From Streptomyces parvulus (lineage in GTDB: Bacteria > Actinomycetota > Actinomycetes > Streptomycetales > Streptomycetaceae): 64,000 nucleotides of DNA. How positions within the stretch are numbered: position 1 is the first letter of the stretch; the number at the start of each line of letters is the position of its first letter. Positions 36,214 through 46,052 of the stretch are shown piece after piece. The translations under genes were made by a program, and so were the position numbers. Under the pieces are notes generated by a model that worked only from the letters and a program-made list of their open reading frames with translations, was not told the DNA's origin and did not search any database. The stretch is from assembly GCF_014648855.1 (NCBI RefSeq), contig NZ_BMRX01000005.1, positions 124,001 to 188,000 on the forward strand, read 5' to 3'.

Positions 36214-36468
36214 AGTACGGCGGCGGCACCCCCGCCCGCGCGACCGCGAAACCGGGAACCCCACCGCCGCCCCGCGCGTCCAACCCGCACGCCGCCGGAC
36301 GAGTCTCCGGGGCGCGGTACCGGCCTCGCCGTCGGCTGCGATCGCCGGCCACCCTTCCACCGCGCCCGGGCCGGCGGCGCGGCCGCCGTCGGCCCGCCCC
36401 CTCCCTGGCGCCGGCGGCGGCCCCCGGTCCCGCCCCCGCACGGCTTGGGTCCACTCCTGTGCGCTCCC

Positions 36469-36497
36469 TTGACTGGCAGAAACTTCCTGGATATTGG
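36469..36497 (+). promoter_or_regulatory. Probable promoter of the GH3 gene
   Basis: TTGACT (36469-36474) and TATTGG (36492-36497) with a 17-nt spacer, 70 nt before the GTG. The repeat GAAACT/AGTTTC (36479-36484, 36510-36515) flanks the -10. Confidence 0.5.
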
Positions 36498-36566
36498 TGG
36501 CTCCTTGGCAGTTTCCTTCAGCAGCTCTCCAGCGATCCCCCGCGGATCACTCCGGAAGGAGCGCAC

Positions 36567-38414
36567 GTGCACCACAGCAGCACGGCCGGCACGGGAAGCA
36601 CCGCACACCCCTCCAGACGTACCGTCCTCACCGCCACCGCCGTGGTCACCGCGGCCCTGGCGGCCGGCGGCGGCACGGCCCACGCCGACCCGCACCGGCC
36701 CGACGACGCCAAGCTCCGCACCCTGATCTCCCGCATGACGCTGGAGGAGAAGGTCGGCCAGCTCTTCGTCATGCGAGTCTACGGCCACTCCGCCACCGCC
36801 CCCGACCAGGCCGACATCGACGCCAACCTCGAGGAGATCGGCGTCCGCACCGCGGCCGAGCTGGTCGCGAAGTACCGGGTCGGCGGCGTCATCTACTTCG
36901 CCTGGGCGCACAACACCCGTGACCCGCACCAGATCGCCGACCTCTCCAACGGCATCCAGAAGGCGTCCCTGGAGCTGCCGCGCGGCCTGCCGGTGCTGAT
37001 CTCCACCGACCAGGAACACGGGATAGTGGCCCGGGTGGGCGAGCCGGCGACCCTCTTCCCGGGCGCCATGGCCGTCGGGGCCGGCGGGTCCCGGTCCGAC
37101 GCCCGCACCCTCGGCCGGATCGCGGGCGCCGAGCTGCGCGCGATGGGCATCCGCCAGGACTACGCTCCCGACGCCGACGTGAACGTCAACCCGGCCAACC
37201 CGGTGATCGGCGTGCGGTCCTTCGGCGCCGATCCGCAGGCCGTGGCGGAGCTGGTGGCCGCCGAGGTGACGGGCTATCAGCGCTCCGGGGTCGCCGCCTG
37301 CGCCAAGCACTTCCCCGGGCACGGCGACACCGCCACCGACAGCCACACCGGCCTGCCGGAGATCACCCACACCCGGGAGGAGTGGCAGCGGCTGGACGCG
37401 CCGCCCTTCCGCGCGGCGATCGAGGCCGGCATCGACTCGATCATGACCGCCCACCTGGTGGTCCCGGCGCTGGACGACTCCGGCGACCCGGCCACCCTCT
37501 CCCGCCCCATCCTCACCGGCATCCTGCGCGAGGAGCTGGGCTACGACGGGGTCGTGGTCACCGACTCGCTCGGCATGGAGGGCGTGCGGACGAAGTACGG
37601 CGACGAGCGGGTGCCGGTGCTGGCCCTGAAGGCCGGCGTCGACCAGCTGCTCAACCCGCCCGACCTCGACCTCGCCTGGAACGCGGTGCTGACCGCCGTG
37701 AAGGACGGCGAACTCACCGAGGCGCGGCTCGACGAATCGATCCTGCGGGTGCTGCGGCTGAAGGCGAAGCTGGGGCTGTTCCGGGAGGCGTACACCAGCC
37801 GCCGGGACGTCGACCGGACGGTGGGCACCCGCGCGCACCTGGCGGAGGCCGACCGGATCGCCGAGCGCACCACCACCCTGCTGGTCAACGAGGGCGGGCT
37901 GCTGCCCCTGTCGCGGCGCGGCCACCGCAAGGTCCTCGTCGTCGGCGCGGACCCGGCCTCGCCGTCGGGTACGACCGGGCCGCCCACGGGCGTGCTCGCG
38001 GGTGCCCTGACGGAGCTGGGCTTCACGGCCACCGCCCTGTCCACCGGCACCGCCCCCTCCGCCGCCGTGATCGACGGCGCGGTCGCGGCCGCCGGGGACG
38101 CGGACGCGGTGGTGGTCGCGACGTACAACGTCACGGCGGCGAGCAGCCAGCGCACGCTGGTCGCGCGGCTGCTGGAGACCGGGAAACCGGTCGTCGCGGT
38201 CGCGATCCGCAACCCGTACGACGTGGCCCACCTCCCCGGCGTCCGCGCCCAGCTGGCCGCCTACTCCTGGACGGACGTCGAGGTACGCGCGGCGGCCCGG
38301 GTGATCGCCGGGCGGGTACGGCCGCGGGGCAAGCTGCCGGTGCCGGTGGTCCGGGCGGACGACCCGGAGACGGTACTGCTCCCGCTCGGGCACGGGCTGT
38401 CCTACCGGTCGTAG
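36567..38414 (+). CDS. Exported glycoside hydrolase family 3 beta-N-acetylhexosaminidase-like enzyme
   Basis: A 615-residue secreted GH3 enzyme. The signal peptide has a twin arginine (SRRTVLTATAVV) and a cleavage site near AHA|D at residue 40, so export by Tat is likely. The catalytic domain carries the NagZ signature KHFPGHGDTATDSH (about residues 248-261), which distinguishes GH3 N-acetylglucosaminidases, and the nucleophile Asp in VVTDSLGMEG (about 332). A C-terminal GH3 alpha/beta domain follows. It should release GlcNAc from chitin or peptidoglycan fragments outside the cell. GTG 36567 has AAGGA upstream. The open frame extends across the intergenic region but was not used. Confidence 0.92.
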   Translation: MHHSSTAGTGSTAHPSRRTVLTATAVVTAALAAGGGTAHADPHRPDDAKLRTLISRMTLEEKVGQLFVMRVYGHSATAPDQADIDANLEEIGVRTAAELVAKYRVGGVIYFAWAHNTRDPHQIADLSNGIQKASLELPRGLPVLISTDQEHGIVARVGEPATLFPGAMAVGAGGSRSDARTLGRIAGAELRAMGIRQDYAPDADVNVNPANPVIGVRSFGADPQAVAELVAAEVTGYQRSGVAACAKHFPGHGDTATDSHTGLPEITHTREEWQRLDAPPFRAAIEAGIDSIMTAHLVVPALDDSGDPATLSRPILTGILREELGYDGVVVTDSLGMEGVRTKYGDERVPVLALKAGVDQLLNPPDLDLAWNAVLTAVKDGELTEARLDESILRVLRLKAKLGLFREAYTSRRDVDRTVGTRAHLAEADRIAERTTTLLVNEGGLLPLSRRGHRKVLVVGADPASPSGTTGPPTGVLAGALTELGFTATALSTGTAPSAAVIDGAVAAAGDADAVVVATYNVTAASSQRTLVARLLETGKPVVAVAIRNPYDVAHLPGVRAQLAAYSWTDVEVRAAARVIAGRVRPRGKLPVPVVRADDPETVLLPLGHGLSYRS

Positions 38415-38537
38415 GGCGTAGCGCGGCCTACGACACGCGCCGGGGGCGCCCCCGGCGACCGTGCCCGAAGCACCCCACGCGTCTGGCGTGCGCCCGCCCC
38501 GGCGGGTCACGCTGGAGCGTGATCAGGGGAAACGGCG

Positions 38538-39200
38538 ATGCGTGAGGGACCGGCGGCGTGGGTGCTGGGGGTGCTGTGCGCCCTGCTGCTGACGGGCTGC
38601 CAGAGTCCGGCGGGCCCTGCGGGCGACGGGCCCGGCGGCACGGCTTCCGCGAGCGGACGGCCCGGCGGTGGCACGGCGTCGCGGCCGGCGTCGGCCGCGG
38701 TGCCGCCCTCCGGCTTCGGGAAGGTGTTCCTAGCGGTCGGGGAGTGCGGCTCGTTCGGCACCGTCGGCTCCACCGAGGTGCCGTGCGGCAGCGAGCGGGC
38801 CGCGGCACGGGTGGTGGCCCGGCGGGACGGACGCGCGAGCGACGGGCCGCCGTGCCCCGCCACCACCGACTTCGTCCTGCACATCAGCGAGCAGCGCCCC
38901 GCCGCCGACGAGGACGGCGACGGCGCCGTGCCCCAGGGGTACGCCTGCATGCGCAAGCTCCAGCCGCCGCACCCCGGCGACCCGGGCGAGGGCGGCGGGC
39001 CGCGCACCATCGTCGGCGACTGCGTCCACGGCACCGGGGACGGCAAGGTCCGCGAGACCGCGTGCGACGGCACGGGCGAACGAGAGCCCCGCTTCAAGGT
39101 GGTCGACGCGGTCGCGGACCGGGCCGACTGCCCCGCCTCGACCGGCCTGTACGTCCGCCTCGGCGGCGCACGGCCGGTCGGGTGTGCCCGGCCCCTGTGA
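38538..39200 (+). CDS. Secreted lipoprotein of unknown function
   Basis: A 220-residue lipoprotein: hydrophobic signal WVLGVLCALLLTGC with the lipobox cysteine near residue 21, then a Gly/Ala/Ser-rich linker and a domain with regularly spaced cysteines (about eight), suggesting disulfides outside the cell. AGGGGAAA precedes ATG 38538. I recognise no enzymatic motif. The stop codon lies in the loop of a terminator hairpin. Confidence 0.82.
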   Translation: MREGPAAWVLGVLCALLLTGCQSPAGPAGDGPGGTASASGRPGGGTASRPASAAVPPSGFGKVFLAVGECGSFGTVGSTEVPCGSERAAARVVARRDGRASDGPPCPATTDFVLHISEQRPAADEDGDGAVPQGYACMRKLQPPHPGDPGEGGGPRTIVGDCVHGTGDGKVRETACDGTGEREPRFKVVDAVADRADCPASTGLYVRLGGARPVGCARPL

Positions 39201-39209
39201 GGGCCGGGC
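39186..39209. terminator. Bidirectional terminator over a stop codon
   Basis: GCCCGGCCC (39186-39194) and GGGCCGGGC (39201-39209) flank CTGTGA, whose last three bases are the lipoprotein stop. It lies between convergent genes and can serve both directions. Confidence 0.65.
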
Positions 39210-39227
39210 ACGGTCACGGACGGCCGG

Positions 39228-40652
39228 TTACGGGCGCAGCGCCGGCTCGCGCTCGACGTCCCGCTTGTCCAGCTTCGCGTCGAACGACGCCAGCGGCCTG
39301 GCCGCCGACGGGTTCTCCTGGACCTTGGCGGAGGCGACGCCCGCCCAGTCGAGGATCCGGGCCGTGGCCTTCGCCTTCTGGTCGGCGACCAGACCGGCGA
39401 CGTTGGCCCCGTGGTTCATGCCCGGCGCGGTGAACACGTAGGAGTCGCGCGCGCCGTGGCCGAGGCGGAACGGTTCGGCGCCCCACGGGTCGTTCTGGCC
39501 GTAGACGAACAGCATCTGGCGGGCGTTGTGCCGCACCCAGCGGTCGACGTCCCACATGGCCAGGGGCTGGAACTTCATCGGGATCGAGCGGGGCACGAAG
39601 TTGCGCGGCGGCTGGTAGCCGTAGCGGATGTACTTCTTCTCGATGTGCGGGAAGTGGATCGTGGGCGCGCCCAGCTGGGTGCCCGCCTGGTAGTAGTACG
39701 GCGTGTAGGTCTCCAGGCCCTGGTCCGTGTAGGCGGAGAAGCCGGAGATCGAGTCGACGGAGTCCCAGATCGCCTCGTCGGTGGCGTTCTTGGCGTCGGC
39801 CGGGATGTCCGCGCAGTCGGCGAGGGTGCTGTACTGCCAGAAGCCCCAGACGTAGTCGAGGACGACGGCCTCGTAGGCGCGGTCCAGGCTGCCGATGGTG
39901 TCGAAGGTGTAGCCGTTCTCGGCCGCGTACGCCTCGTACTTCTTCTCCAGCGGCGCACGGCGCACCAGCGCCTCGCGCTGCACCCCGTTCAGCTTGGCGC
40001 GGCACTCGTCGGTGCCGACGCGGGCGAAGAAGCGGTCGTAGGCCGAGTCCTCCTTGTTCACCACGTCGTTGGGGGCGACGTAGGCGACGACGCCGTCCAT
40101 GTCACGGGGGTAGAAGCGCTCGTAGTAGGTGGCGGTCATGCCGCCCTTGGAGCCGCCGGTGGAGATCCAGTTCTTCTTGTAGAGCGGCTTGAGGGCCTCG
40201 AAGATGCGGTGCTGGTCGCTGGCGGCCTGCCAGATGTCCAGCTTCGACCAGTCGGCCGGCGCGGGCCGGGACGGGGTGAAGTAGCGGTACTCCATGGAGA
40301 CCTGGTTGCCGTCCACGATCTGCGTCGGCTCGCGCCGGCTCGGGGTCGTGGAGACGTTGTAGCCGCCGGTGTAGAAGACGGTCGGCCGGTTCTCGTCCTT
40401 GTGCAGGACGGTGATCCGCTGCTGGAACGTGCCCTTGGACGGACGCCGGTGGTCGACCGGCTGCGTGTAGTTGAGGACGAAGAAGCGGTAGCCGGTGTAC
40501 GGCTTCTCCTCGATCAGGCTCATGCCCGGTATGGACAGCAGCCGGTCCTTGATGTCGACGGCCTTCGGCTCGGCGGCGGTGGCCGCGCCCGCCGTGCTGA
40601 CGGTGCCCACGAGCACCACGAGCGCCAGCAGCCATCTGAGCGCCTTGCGCAT
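39228..40652 (-). CDS. Secreted peptidase of family S37 (tripeptidyl aminopeptidase-like)
   Basis: A 474-residue secreted serine peptidase. A Sec signal (ALRWLLALVVLVGTVSTAGAATAA) is followed by the S37-type alpha/beta hydrolase core: nucleophile in GGSKGGMT, acid in GQNDPWGAEPF and base in MNHGAN. The family, known from Streptomyces PS-10 peptidase, releases N-terminal peptides often ending in proline. SD GGGAGGG lies 4 nt before the ATG. Confidence 0.9.
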   Translation of the reverse strand: MRKALRWLLALVVLVGTVSTAGAATAAEPKAVDIKDRLLSIPGMSLIEEKPYTGYRFFVLNYTQPVDHRRPSKGTFQQRITVLHKDENRPTVFYTGGYNVSTTPSRREPTQIVDGNQVSMEYRYFTPSRPAPADWSKLDIWQAASDQHRIFEALKPLYKKNWISTGGSKGGMTATYYERFYPRDMDGVVAYVAPNDVVNKEDSAYDRFFARVGTDECRAKLNGVQREALVRRAPLEKKYEAYAAENGYTFDTIGSLDRAYEAVVLDYVWGFWQYSTLADCADIPADAKNATDEAIWDSVDSISGFSAYTDQGLETYTPYYYQAGTQLGAPTIHFPHIEKKYIRYGYQPPRNFVPRSIPMKFQPLAMWDVDRWVRHNARQMLFVYGQNDPWGAEPFRLGHGARDSYVFTAPGMNHGANVAGLVADQKAKATARILDWAGVASAKVQENPSAARPLASFDAKLDKRDVEREPALRP

Positions 40653-40760
40653 GCACCCTCCCTGGGAAACGGATGTCCGCCGGAAGCTATCGGAGCAAGT
40701 CGCGCGTGCACCAGGGGAGATGGGGAAATGGCCCGCCGGGTTCCCGGTGGGCGGGCCGGC

Positions 40761-41153
40761 TCAGCACAGGATCCAGCCGGAGCCGACCGAGCGCGAGGAC
40801 ACCTTGCCGGTCACCCACACGCAGCGCTTCCCGGCGTGCACGGTCACCGGCCCGGCCCGGTAGGCGTACCGCCCCGAGTCCGTCACCGCGCGGCCCCCGC
40901 GCGCCCGCACGCTCACCGACATCGGGCGCTTGGTGCCCGGCTTCCCGGGCACGGTGACCGCGCAGACGTAGCCGCCGCGCCGGTGGACGAGGACCGAGCC
41001 CGTCGCGAACGCGAGCGTGCGCACCTTGCGGCCCGGGCACGCCGTGGCGGCCAGCGCCTCCTGCGGCGTCGCCACGGTCAGCAGCCCGGCGGCCACGAGC
41101 AGGGCCGTGGCGAGCGCCGGCCCGCGTCGTGTCCCAGCACCGGCTCGGCGCAC
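40761..41153 (-). CDS. Small secreted protein
   Basis: A 130-residue protein with a Sec-type signal (ALATALLVAAGLLTVA, likely cut after EALA) and a mature beta-rich domain of about 90 residues with four cysteines, probably disulfide-bonded. No known domain recognised. GTG 41153 has AGGGG 7 nt upstream. The frame remains open into the ABC exporter on the same strand, but that part is a shadow. Confidence 0.75.
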   Translation of the reverse strand: MRRAGAGTRRGPALATALLVAAGLLTVATPQEALAATACPGRKVRTLAFATGSVLVHRRGGYVCAVTVPGKPGTKRPMSVSVRARGGRAVTDSGRYAYRAGPVTVHAGKRCVWVTGKVSSRSVGSGWILC

Positions 41154-41230
41154 TGTGGTCCCCTCCGTACGGCGGTCACTGGCGTACGGATGTACGGACG
41201 CGTGCCGGGTGTCGAATGGTTGCGCGAGCG

Positions 41231-44200
41231 TCAGTGTGCCGCGCCGACCGGCTCCTCGGGTTCGGGCGCGCCGATGAAGGTCCGCCACAGCCGCGCGTAC
41301 CGGCCGTCGAGCGCGAGCAGTTCGTCGTGCGTGCCGTCCTCGGCGACGCGCCCGCCGTCCATGACGACGACGCGGTCCGCGCGGGCGGCCGTGGTCAGCC
41401 GGTGGGCGACGACGAGGGTCGTGCGCCGGCCCGCGATCCGGTCGGTGGCCTGGTTGACCTGCGCCTCGGTGGCCAGGTCCAGCGCGGCGGTCGCCTCGTC
41501 CAGGAGCAGTACGTCGGGGTCGACCAGCTCGGCGCGGGCCAGCGCGATCAGCTGGCGCTGCCCGGCGGAGAGGTTGCGGCCCCGCTCGGCGACCTCGTGG
41601 AGGTAGCCGCCGGTGAGGGTGGCGATCATCTCGTGCGCGCCGACGGAGCGCGCCGCCGCCTCCACGTCGGCGTCGGTGGCGTCCGGCCGGCCGTAGGCGA
41701 TGGCGTCCCGCACGGTCCCCGGGAAGAGGTACGCCTCCTGCGGGACGACGCCCAGCCGGTGCCGGTAGGAGGTGAGGTCGAGGGCGCGCAGGTCCTGCCC
41801 GTCGACGGTGACCCGGCCGCCGGTCGGGTCGTAGAACCGGGCCACCAGCTTCACCAGGGTCGACTTGCCCGCGCCGGTCTCGCCGACGAAGGCGACGGTC
41901 TGCCCGGCGGGGATGCGCAGGTCGATGCCGGTGAGGGCTTCCTCGGTGTCGTTCTCGGCCCCGTAGCTGAAGCGCACGTCCTCGAAGGCGATGTCGCCGT
42001 CCAGGGAGGTGACCTCGGCGGGCTTCTCGGCGGCCCGGGTGGAGGTCGGCTCGCGCAGCAGCTCCTGGATGCGGCCCAGCGAGACCGACGCCTGCTGGTA
42101 GCCGTCGAAGACCTGGGAGAGCTGCTGGACGGGCGCGAAGAACAGGTCGATGTAGAGCAGGTACGCCACCAGCGCGCCGGTCGTCAGGGTCGCGTCGTCG
42201 ATCCGCCCGCCGCCCACGATGAGCACGGCCGCGGCGGCGCCCGAGGAGAGCAGCTGGACGAAGGGGAAGTAGATGGAGATCAGCCACTGTCCCCGGATGC
42301 GGGCCTGGCGGTAGCTGTCGCTGCGCTCGGCGAACCGGCGCCCGCCGTCGCCCTCGCGCCGGAAGGCCTGCACGATCCGCAGCCCCGCGACCGACTCCTG
42401 GAGGTCGGCGTTGACCGTGGAGACCCGCTCCCGGGCCAGCTCGTACGCCTTCACGCTGGCCTTGCGGAAGAAGTACGTGGCGATGATCAGCGGTGGCAGC
42501 GTCGCGAAGACGACGAAGGCCAGCTGCACGTCGATCACCAGCAGGGCGACCAGGATGCCGAAGAACGTGACGACGGAGACGAAGGCGGTGACGAGGCCGG
42601 TCTGCAGGAACGTCGACAGCGCGTCCACGTCCGTGGTCATCCGGGTCATGATCCGGCCGGTCAGCTCGCGCTCGTAGTAGTCGAGACCGAGCCGCTGGAG
42701 CTGGGCGAAGATCTTGAGGCGCAGTGAGTACAGGATCCGCTCGCCGGTGCGGCCGGTCATGCGGATCTCACCGGTCTGCGCCGCCCACTGGGCGAGCACC
42801 GCGACCAGGCCGAGCAGCGAGGCCGCCCAGACCGCACCGAGGGCGAGCCGGGTGACGCCGTCGTCGATGCCGTGCCGGATCAGCACCGGCAGCAGCAGGC
42901 CCACGCCGGCGTCCACGGCGACCAGGGCGAGGCTGATCAGCAGGGGCGTGCGGAAGCCGCGCAGCAGGCGGCGCAGTCCGTACGACTCCTCGGGCTGGAC
43001 GGCCCGTGCCTCGTCGACGTCCGGGGTGCCGTCAGCCGGGGGCAGCGCGTCGACCTGGGCGAGCAGTTCGGGGGTGGCCGGGGTGCCCGCGAGGGCGGTG
43101 TCCTTCGGGGTGCGGTCACCGGTCCACAGCCGGGGCGTGACGCCGCGCTCTGCGTCGAACTCCGCGTCCAGTTCGTCGCGGACGGAGGTGTCCTCGCGCG
43201 GTCCGGCCGCGGGGACGTGGCCGGGTGAGACGCCGCCCAGTTCGTCGGGGTCGGTGAGCAGGCGGCGGTAGAGGGCGGAGCGCTCCTGGAGTTCCTCGTG
43301 GGTGCCGAGGTCGGCGAGGCGGCCGTGGTCGAGGACGGCGATGCGGTCGGCGAGGCCCAGGGTGGAGCGGCGGTGGGCGATGAGGAGGGTGGTGCGGCCC
43401 CGCATGACCTGCCCCAGGGCCTCGTGGATCTCGTGCTCGACGCGGGCGTCCACGGCGGAGGTAGCGTCGTCGAGGACGAGCAGCCGGGGGTCGGTGAGGA
43501 TGGCGCGGGCGAGGGCGACGCGCTGGCGCTGGCCGCCGGAGAGGGTCAGGCCGTGCTCGCCGACGGTCGTGTCGTAGCCGTCGGGCAGCGCGCTGACGAA
43601 GCCGTGGGCCTGTGCGGCGCGCGCGGCGGCCTCGATCTCCTCGTCGGTCGCGTCGGGACGGCCGTAGGCGATGTTGGCCCGGACCGTGTCGGAGAAGAGG
43701 AAGGAGTCCTCGGGCACCAGCCCCACCGCGGCCCGCAGCGAGTCGGTCGTCAGCTCGCGCACGTCGTGGCCGCCGACGAGCACCGCGCCGCGCGTCACGT
43801 CGTAGAAGCGCGGCAGGAGCAGGGACACCGTGGACTTGCCGGAGCCGGAGGAGCCGACGACGGCGAGGGTCTCCCCGGCCCGGATCTCGAAGGAGAGGCC
43901 GTCGAGGACGGGCCGGTCGGCGTCGTAGCCGAAGGAGACGTCGTCGAACTCGACGGACGCGGGCGCGTCGGCCGGCAGGGTCTTGGTGCCGTCCTCGATC
44001 GAGGGCTCGGTGTCGATCAGCTCCAGGACGCGTTCGGTGCCGGCGCGGGCCTGCTGGGCGACGGTGAGGACCACGGCGAGCATGCGGACCGGGCCGACGA
44101 GCTGGGCGAGGTAGGTGGAGAAGGCGACGAAAGTGCCGAGCGTGATGTGCCCGCCCACCGCGAGCCAGCCGCCGAGGGCCAGCATGGCGACCTGGCCGAG

Positions 44201-44959
44201 CGCGGGGACCGCCTGGAGGGCCGGGGTGTAGGCGGCGTTCAGCCTGATCGTCCGCAGCCGCCCGGCGAAGAGCTTGCGCCCGACCTCCCGGAGCTTGCCG
44301 GTCTCCTGCTCCTCCTGCCCGAAGCCCTTCACCACGCGCACGCCGCTGACCGACCCGTCGACGACGCCCGCGACGGCGGCGGCCTGGGCCTGCGCGTACC
44401 AGGTGGCGGGGTGCAGGCGGCTGCGGCTGCGGCGGGCGATGAACCAGAGGGCGGGGGCGACGGCGATCGCCACCAGCGTCAGCGGCGGGGACAGCAGCGC
44501 CATGATGACCAGGGAGATCAGGAAGAGCAGGACGTTCCCGATGGTCATCGGGAGCATGAAGAGCAGGCCCTGGATCAGCTGGAGGTCGCTGGTCGCCCGG
44601 CCGACCACCTGTCCGGTGGACAGCTCGTCCTGGCGCCGGCCGTCGAGCCTCGTGATCGTCCCGTACATGTCGGTGCGCAGGTCGTGCTGGACGTCGAGCG
44701 CGAGCCGGCCGCCGTAGTAGCGCCGGATGTAGGTCATGACGTAGACGACGGCCGCGGCGCCGACGAGGAGACCGGCCCAGACAGCCATGTCCCTGGTCTT
44801 GTCGCCGATCACGTCGTCGATGATCACCTTGGTGATCAGGGGGACGAGGGCCATGACGGCCATGCCGCCCAGGGAGGCACCGAGGGCGAGGACGACGTCC
44901 TTGGGGTAGCGCCAGGCGTATCCCGCCAGTCGTCGTGTCCATCCCCGTTGCGCGTCCAC
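41231..44959 (-). CDS. Full-length fused ABC exporter (TMD-NBD-TMD-NBD)
   Basis: A 1242-residue type I (B-family) exporter with both halves in one chain. Half 1: six helices, Walker A GSSGSGKST (about residue 375), LSGGQRQR, Walker B LLVLDDATSAVD (about 495). Half 2: six helices, Walker A GETGAGKST (about 1030), LSAGQRQL, LLLDEATAALD (about 1150). The catalytic Glu after Walker B is Asp in half 1, and the half 2 signature is LSAGQ, so one composite ATP site is expected to be degenerate, as in BmrCD and TM287/288. GTG 44959 has GGAGGG upstream. Likely a drug or lipid exporter. Confidence 0.93.
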   Translation of the reverse strand: MDAQRGWTRRLAGYAWRYPKDVVLALGASLGGMAVMALVPLITKVIIDDVIGDKTRDMAVWAGLLVGAAAVVYVMTYIRRYYGGRLALDVQHDLRTDMYGTITRLDGRRQDELSTGQVVGRATSDLQLIQGLLFMLPMTIGNVLLFLISLVIMALLSPPLTLVAIAVAPALWFIARRSRSRLHPATWYAQAQAAAVAGVVDGSVSGVRVVKGFGQEEQETGKLREVGRKLFAGRLRTIRLNAAYTPALQAVPALGQVAMLALGGWLAVGGHITLGTFVAFSTYLAQLVGPVRMLAVVLTVAQQARAGTERVLELIDTEPSIEDGTKTLPADAPASVEFDDVSFGYDADRPVLDGLSFEIRAGETLAVVGSSGSGKSTVSLLLPRFYDVTRGAVLVGGHDVRELTTDSLRAAVGLVPEDSFLFSDTVRANIAYGRPDATDEEIEAAARAAQAHGFVSALPDGYDTTVGEHGLTLSGGQRQRVALARAILTDPRLLVLDDATSAVDARVEHEIHEALGQVMRGRTTLLIAHRRSTLGLADRIAVLDHGRLADLGTHEELQERSALYRRLLTDPDELGGVSPGHVPAAGPREDTSVRDELDAEFDAERGVTPRLWTGDRTPKDTALAGTPATPELLAQVDALPPADGTPDVDEARAVQPEESYGLRRLLRGFRTPLLISLALVAVDAGVGLLLPVLIRHGIDDGVTRLALGAVWAASLLGLVAVLAQWAAQTGEIRMTGRTGERILYSLRLKIFAQLQRLGLDYYERELTGRIMTRMTTDVDALSTFLQTGLVTAFVSVVTFFGILVALLVIDVQLAFVVFATLPPLIIATYFFRKASVKAYELARERVSTVNADLQESVAGLRIVQAFRREGDGGRRFAERSDSYRQARIRGQWLISIYFPFVQLLSSGAAAAVLIVGGGRIDDATLTTGALVAYLLYIDLFFAPVQQLSQVFDGYQQASVSLGRIQELLREPTSTRAAEKPAEVTSLDGDIAFEDVRFSYGAENDTEEALTGIDLRIPAGQTVAFVGETGAGKSTLVKLVARFYDPTGGRVTVDGQDLRALDLTSYRHRLGVVPQEAYLFPGTVRDAIAYGRPDATDADVEAAARSVGAHEMIATLTGGYLHEVAERGRNLSAGQRQLIALARAELVDPDVLLLDEATAALDLATEAQVNQATDRIAGRRTTLVVAHRLTTAARADRVVVMDGGRVAEDGTHDELLALDGRYARLWRTFIGAPEPEEPVGAAH

Positions 44960-45188
44960 GCCGTGGCCCTCCGTCGGTCGTCCTGCTCGTCCCGCTTCAC
45001 CTGATCTACCGGAAGGCACCAACGCCCGCGAGCGGGGATTTCATCCCGCCGCAACAATCCGGGCCGGCCGCGGACCCGGCAGCCGCACCCGGCACGCAAT
45101 CGCCACGTCCCGTACACCCGACCTCCAACATGTCCATGTCACGCTCGATCCACCGTTCTCCTCAACACGCGTAGATCGGACACCCCAC

Positions 45189-46010
45189 ATGCTCGCGACA
45201 CGCACCGGACGCCGCAGGGCCGCCGCCCTCGCCGCGACAGCCGCCCTCGCCGCGCTCGCCGCCCCCTCACTGGCCGCCACCCCGGCCACGGCGACCCCGC
45301 CGGCGGCACCGGCCCCGGCGGACTACGACGACACTTACTACAAGGACGCGGCCGGCAAGACCGGCGACGACCTCAAGGCCGCGCTCCACACGATCATCAG
45401 CGACCAGACCAAGCTGTCCTACGACGCGGTCTGGGACGCCCTGAAGGCGACCGACCAGGACCCCGCCGACAGCGGCAGCGTGATCCTGCTCTACTCGGGG
45501 CTCTCCCGCGCCAAGTCCGCGAACGGCGGCGATGGCGGCGACTGGAACCGCGAGCACGTGTGGGCCAAGTCCCACGGCGACTTCGGCACCGCGACCGGCC
45601 CCGGCACCGACCTGCACCACCTGCGCCCCGAGGACGTCGCGGTCAACGCCGTGCGGGGCAACAAGGACTTCGACGACGGCGGCAGCGGCTTCACCGACAG
45701 CGGCGGCAGCCTGACCGACGCCGACTCCTTCGAGCCCCGCGACGCGGTCAAGGGCGACGTGGCCCGCATGATCTTCTACATGGCGACCCGCTACGAGGGC
45801 GGCGAGGGCTTCGCCGACCTGGAGGTCAACGGCAGCGTCGACAACGGCAGCAACCCGTACATCGGCAAGGTCTCGGTCCTGAAGACCTGGAACGACGAGG
45901 ACCCGCCGGACGCCTTCGAGGAGCGCCGCAACCAGGTCATCTACGACACCTACCAGCACAACCGCAACCCGTTCGTCGACCACCCGGAGTGGGTCGGGGC
46001 GATCTGGTAG
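45189..46010 (+). CDS. Secreted endonuclease I family nuclease
   Basis: A 273-residue secreted nuclease. After a long Ala-rich signal (LAATAALAALAAPSLA, cut near ATA) comes the endonuclease I (NucM/EndA) domain. The beta-beta-alpha-metal site is clear: WNREHVWAKS and DLHHLRPEDVAVNAVRGN. It should cut DNA, perhaps RNA, outside the cell with Mg2+. No good SD; TAGATC at 45172-45177 is 11 nt before the ATG, suggesting a very short leader. Confidence 0.9.
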   Translation: MLATRTGRRRAAALAATAALAALAAPSLAATPATATPPAAPAPADYDDTYYKDAAGKTGDDLKAALHTIISDQTKLSYDAVWDALKATDQDPADSGSVILLYSGLSRAKSANGGDGGDWNREHVWAKSHGDFGTATGPGTDLHHLRPEDVAVNAVRGNKDFDDGGSGFTDSGGSLTDADSFEPRDAVKGDVARMIFYMATRYEGGEGFADLEVNGSVDNGSNPYIGKVSVLKTWNDEDPPDAFEERRNQVIYDTYQHNRNPFVDHPEWVGAIW

Positions 46011-46052
46011 GCGGTCGGCCGGGGGAGGCCGCGGCCTCCGGGAGCACACCGT

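Larger units (their letters stand above)
36009..36566. other. Intergenic region rich in short palindromes
   Basis: About 560 nt between the HicB-like gene and the GH3 gene. No convincing gene; ORFs here are Arg/Pro-rich shadows. It contains ATGACGTCAT and ATGACATCAT, a helically phased CACGTG repeat (36181-36213), and the GH3 promoter near 36469-36497. Confidence 0.6.

Noticed and set aside
36155..36454. Short minus-strand ORFs in the HicB-GH3 gap
   Set aside because: Composition is Arg/Gly/Pro-rich without codon bias or SD.
35490..38510. A 1006-codon minus-strand frame covering the HicB-like gene and the GH3 region
   Set aside because: The sequence upstream of 36008 is the antisense of the GH3 gene; only the last 172 codons look real.
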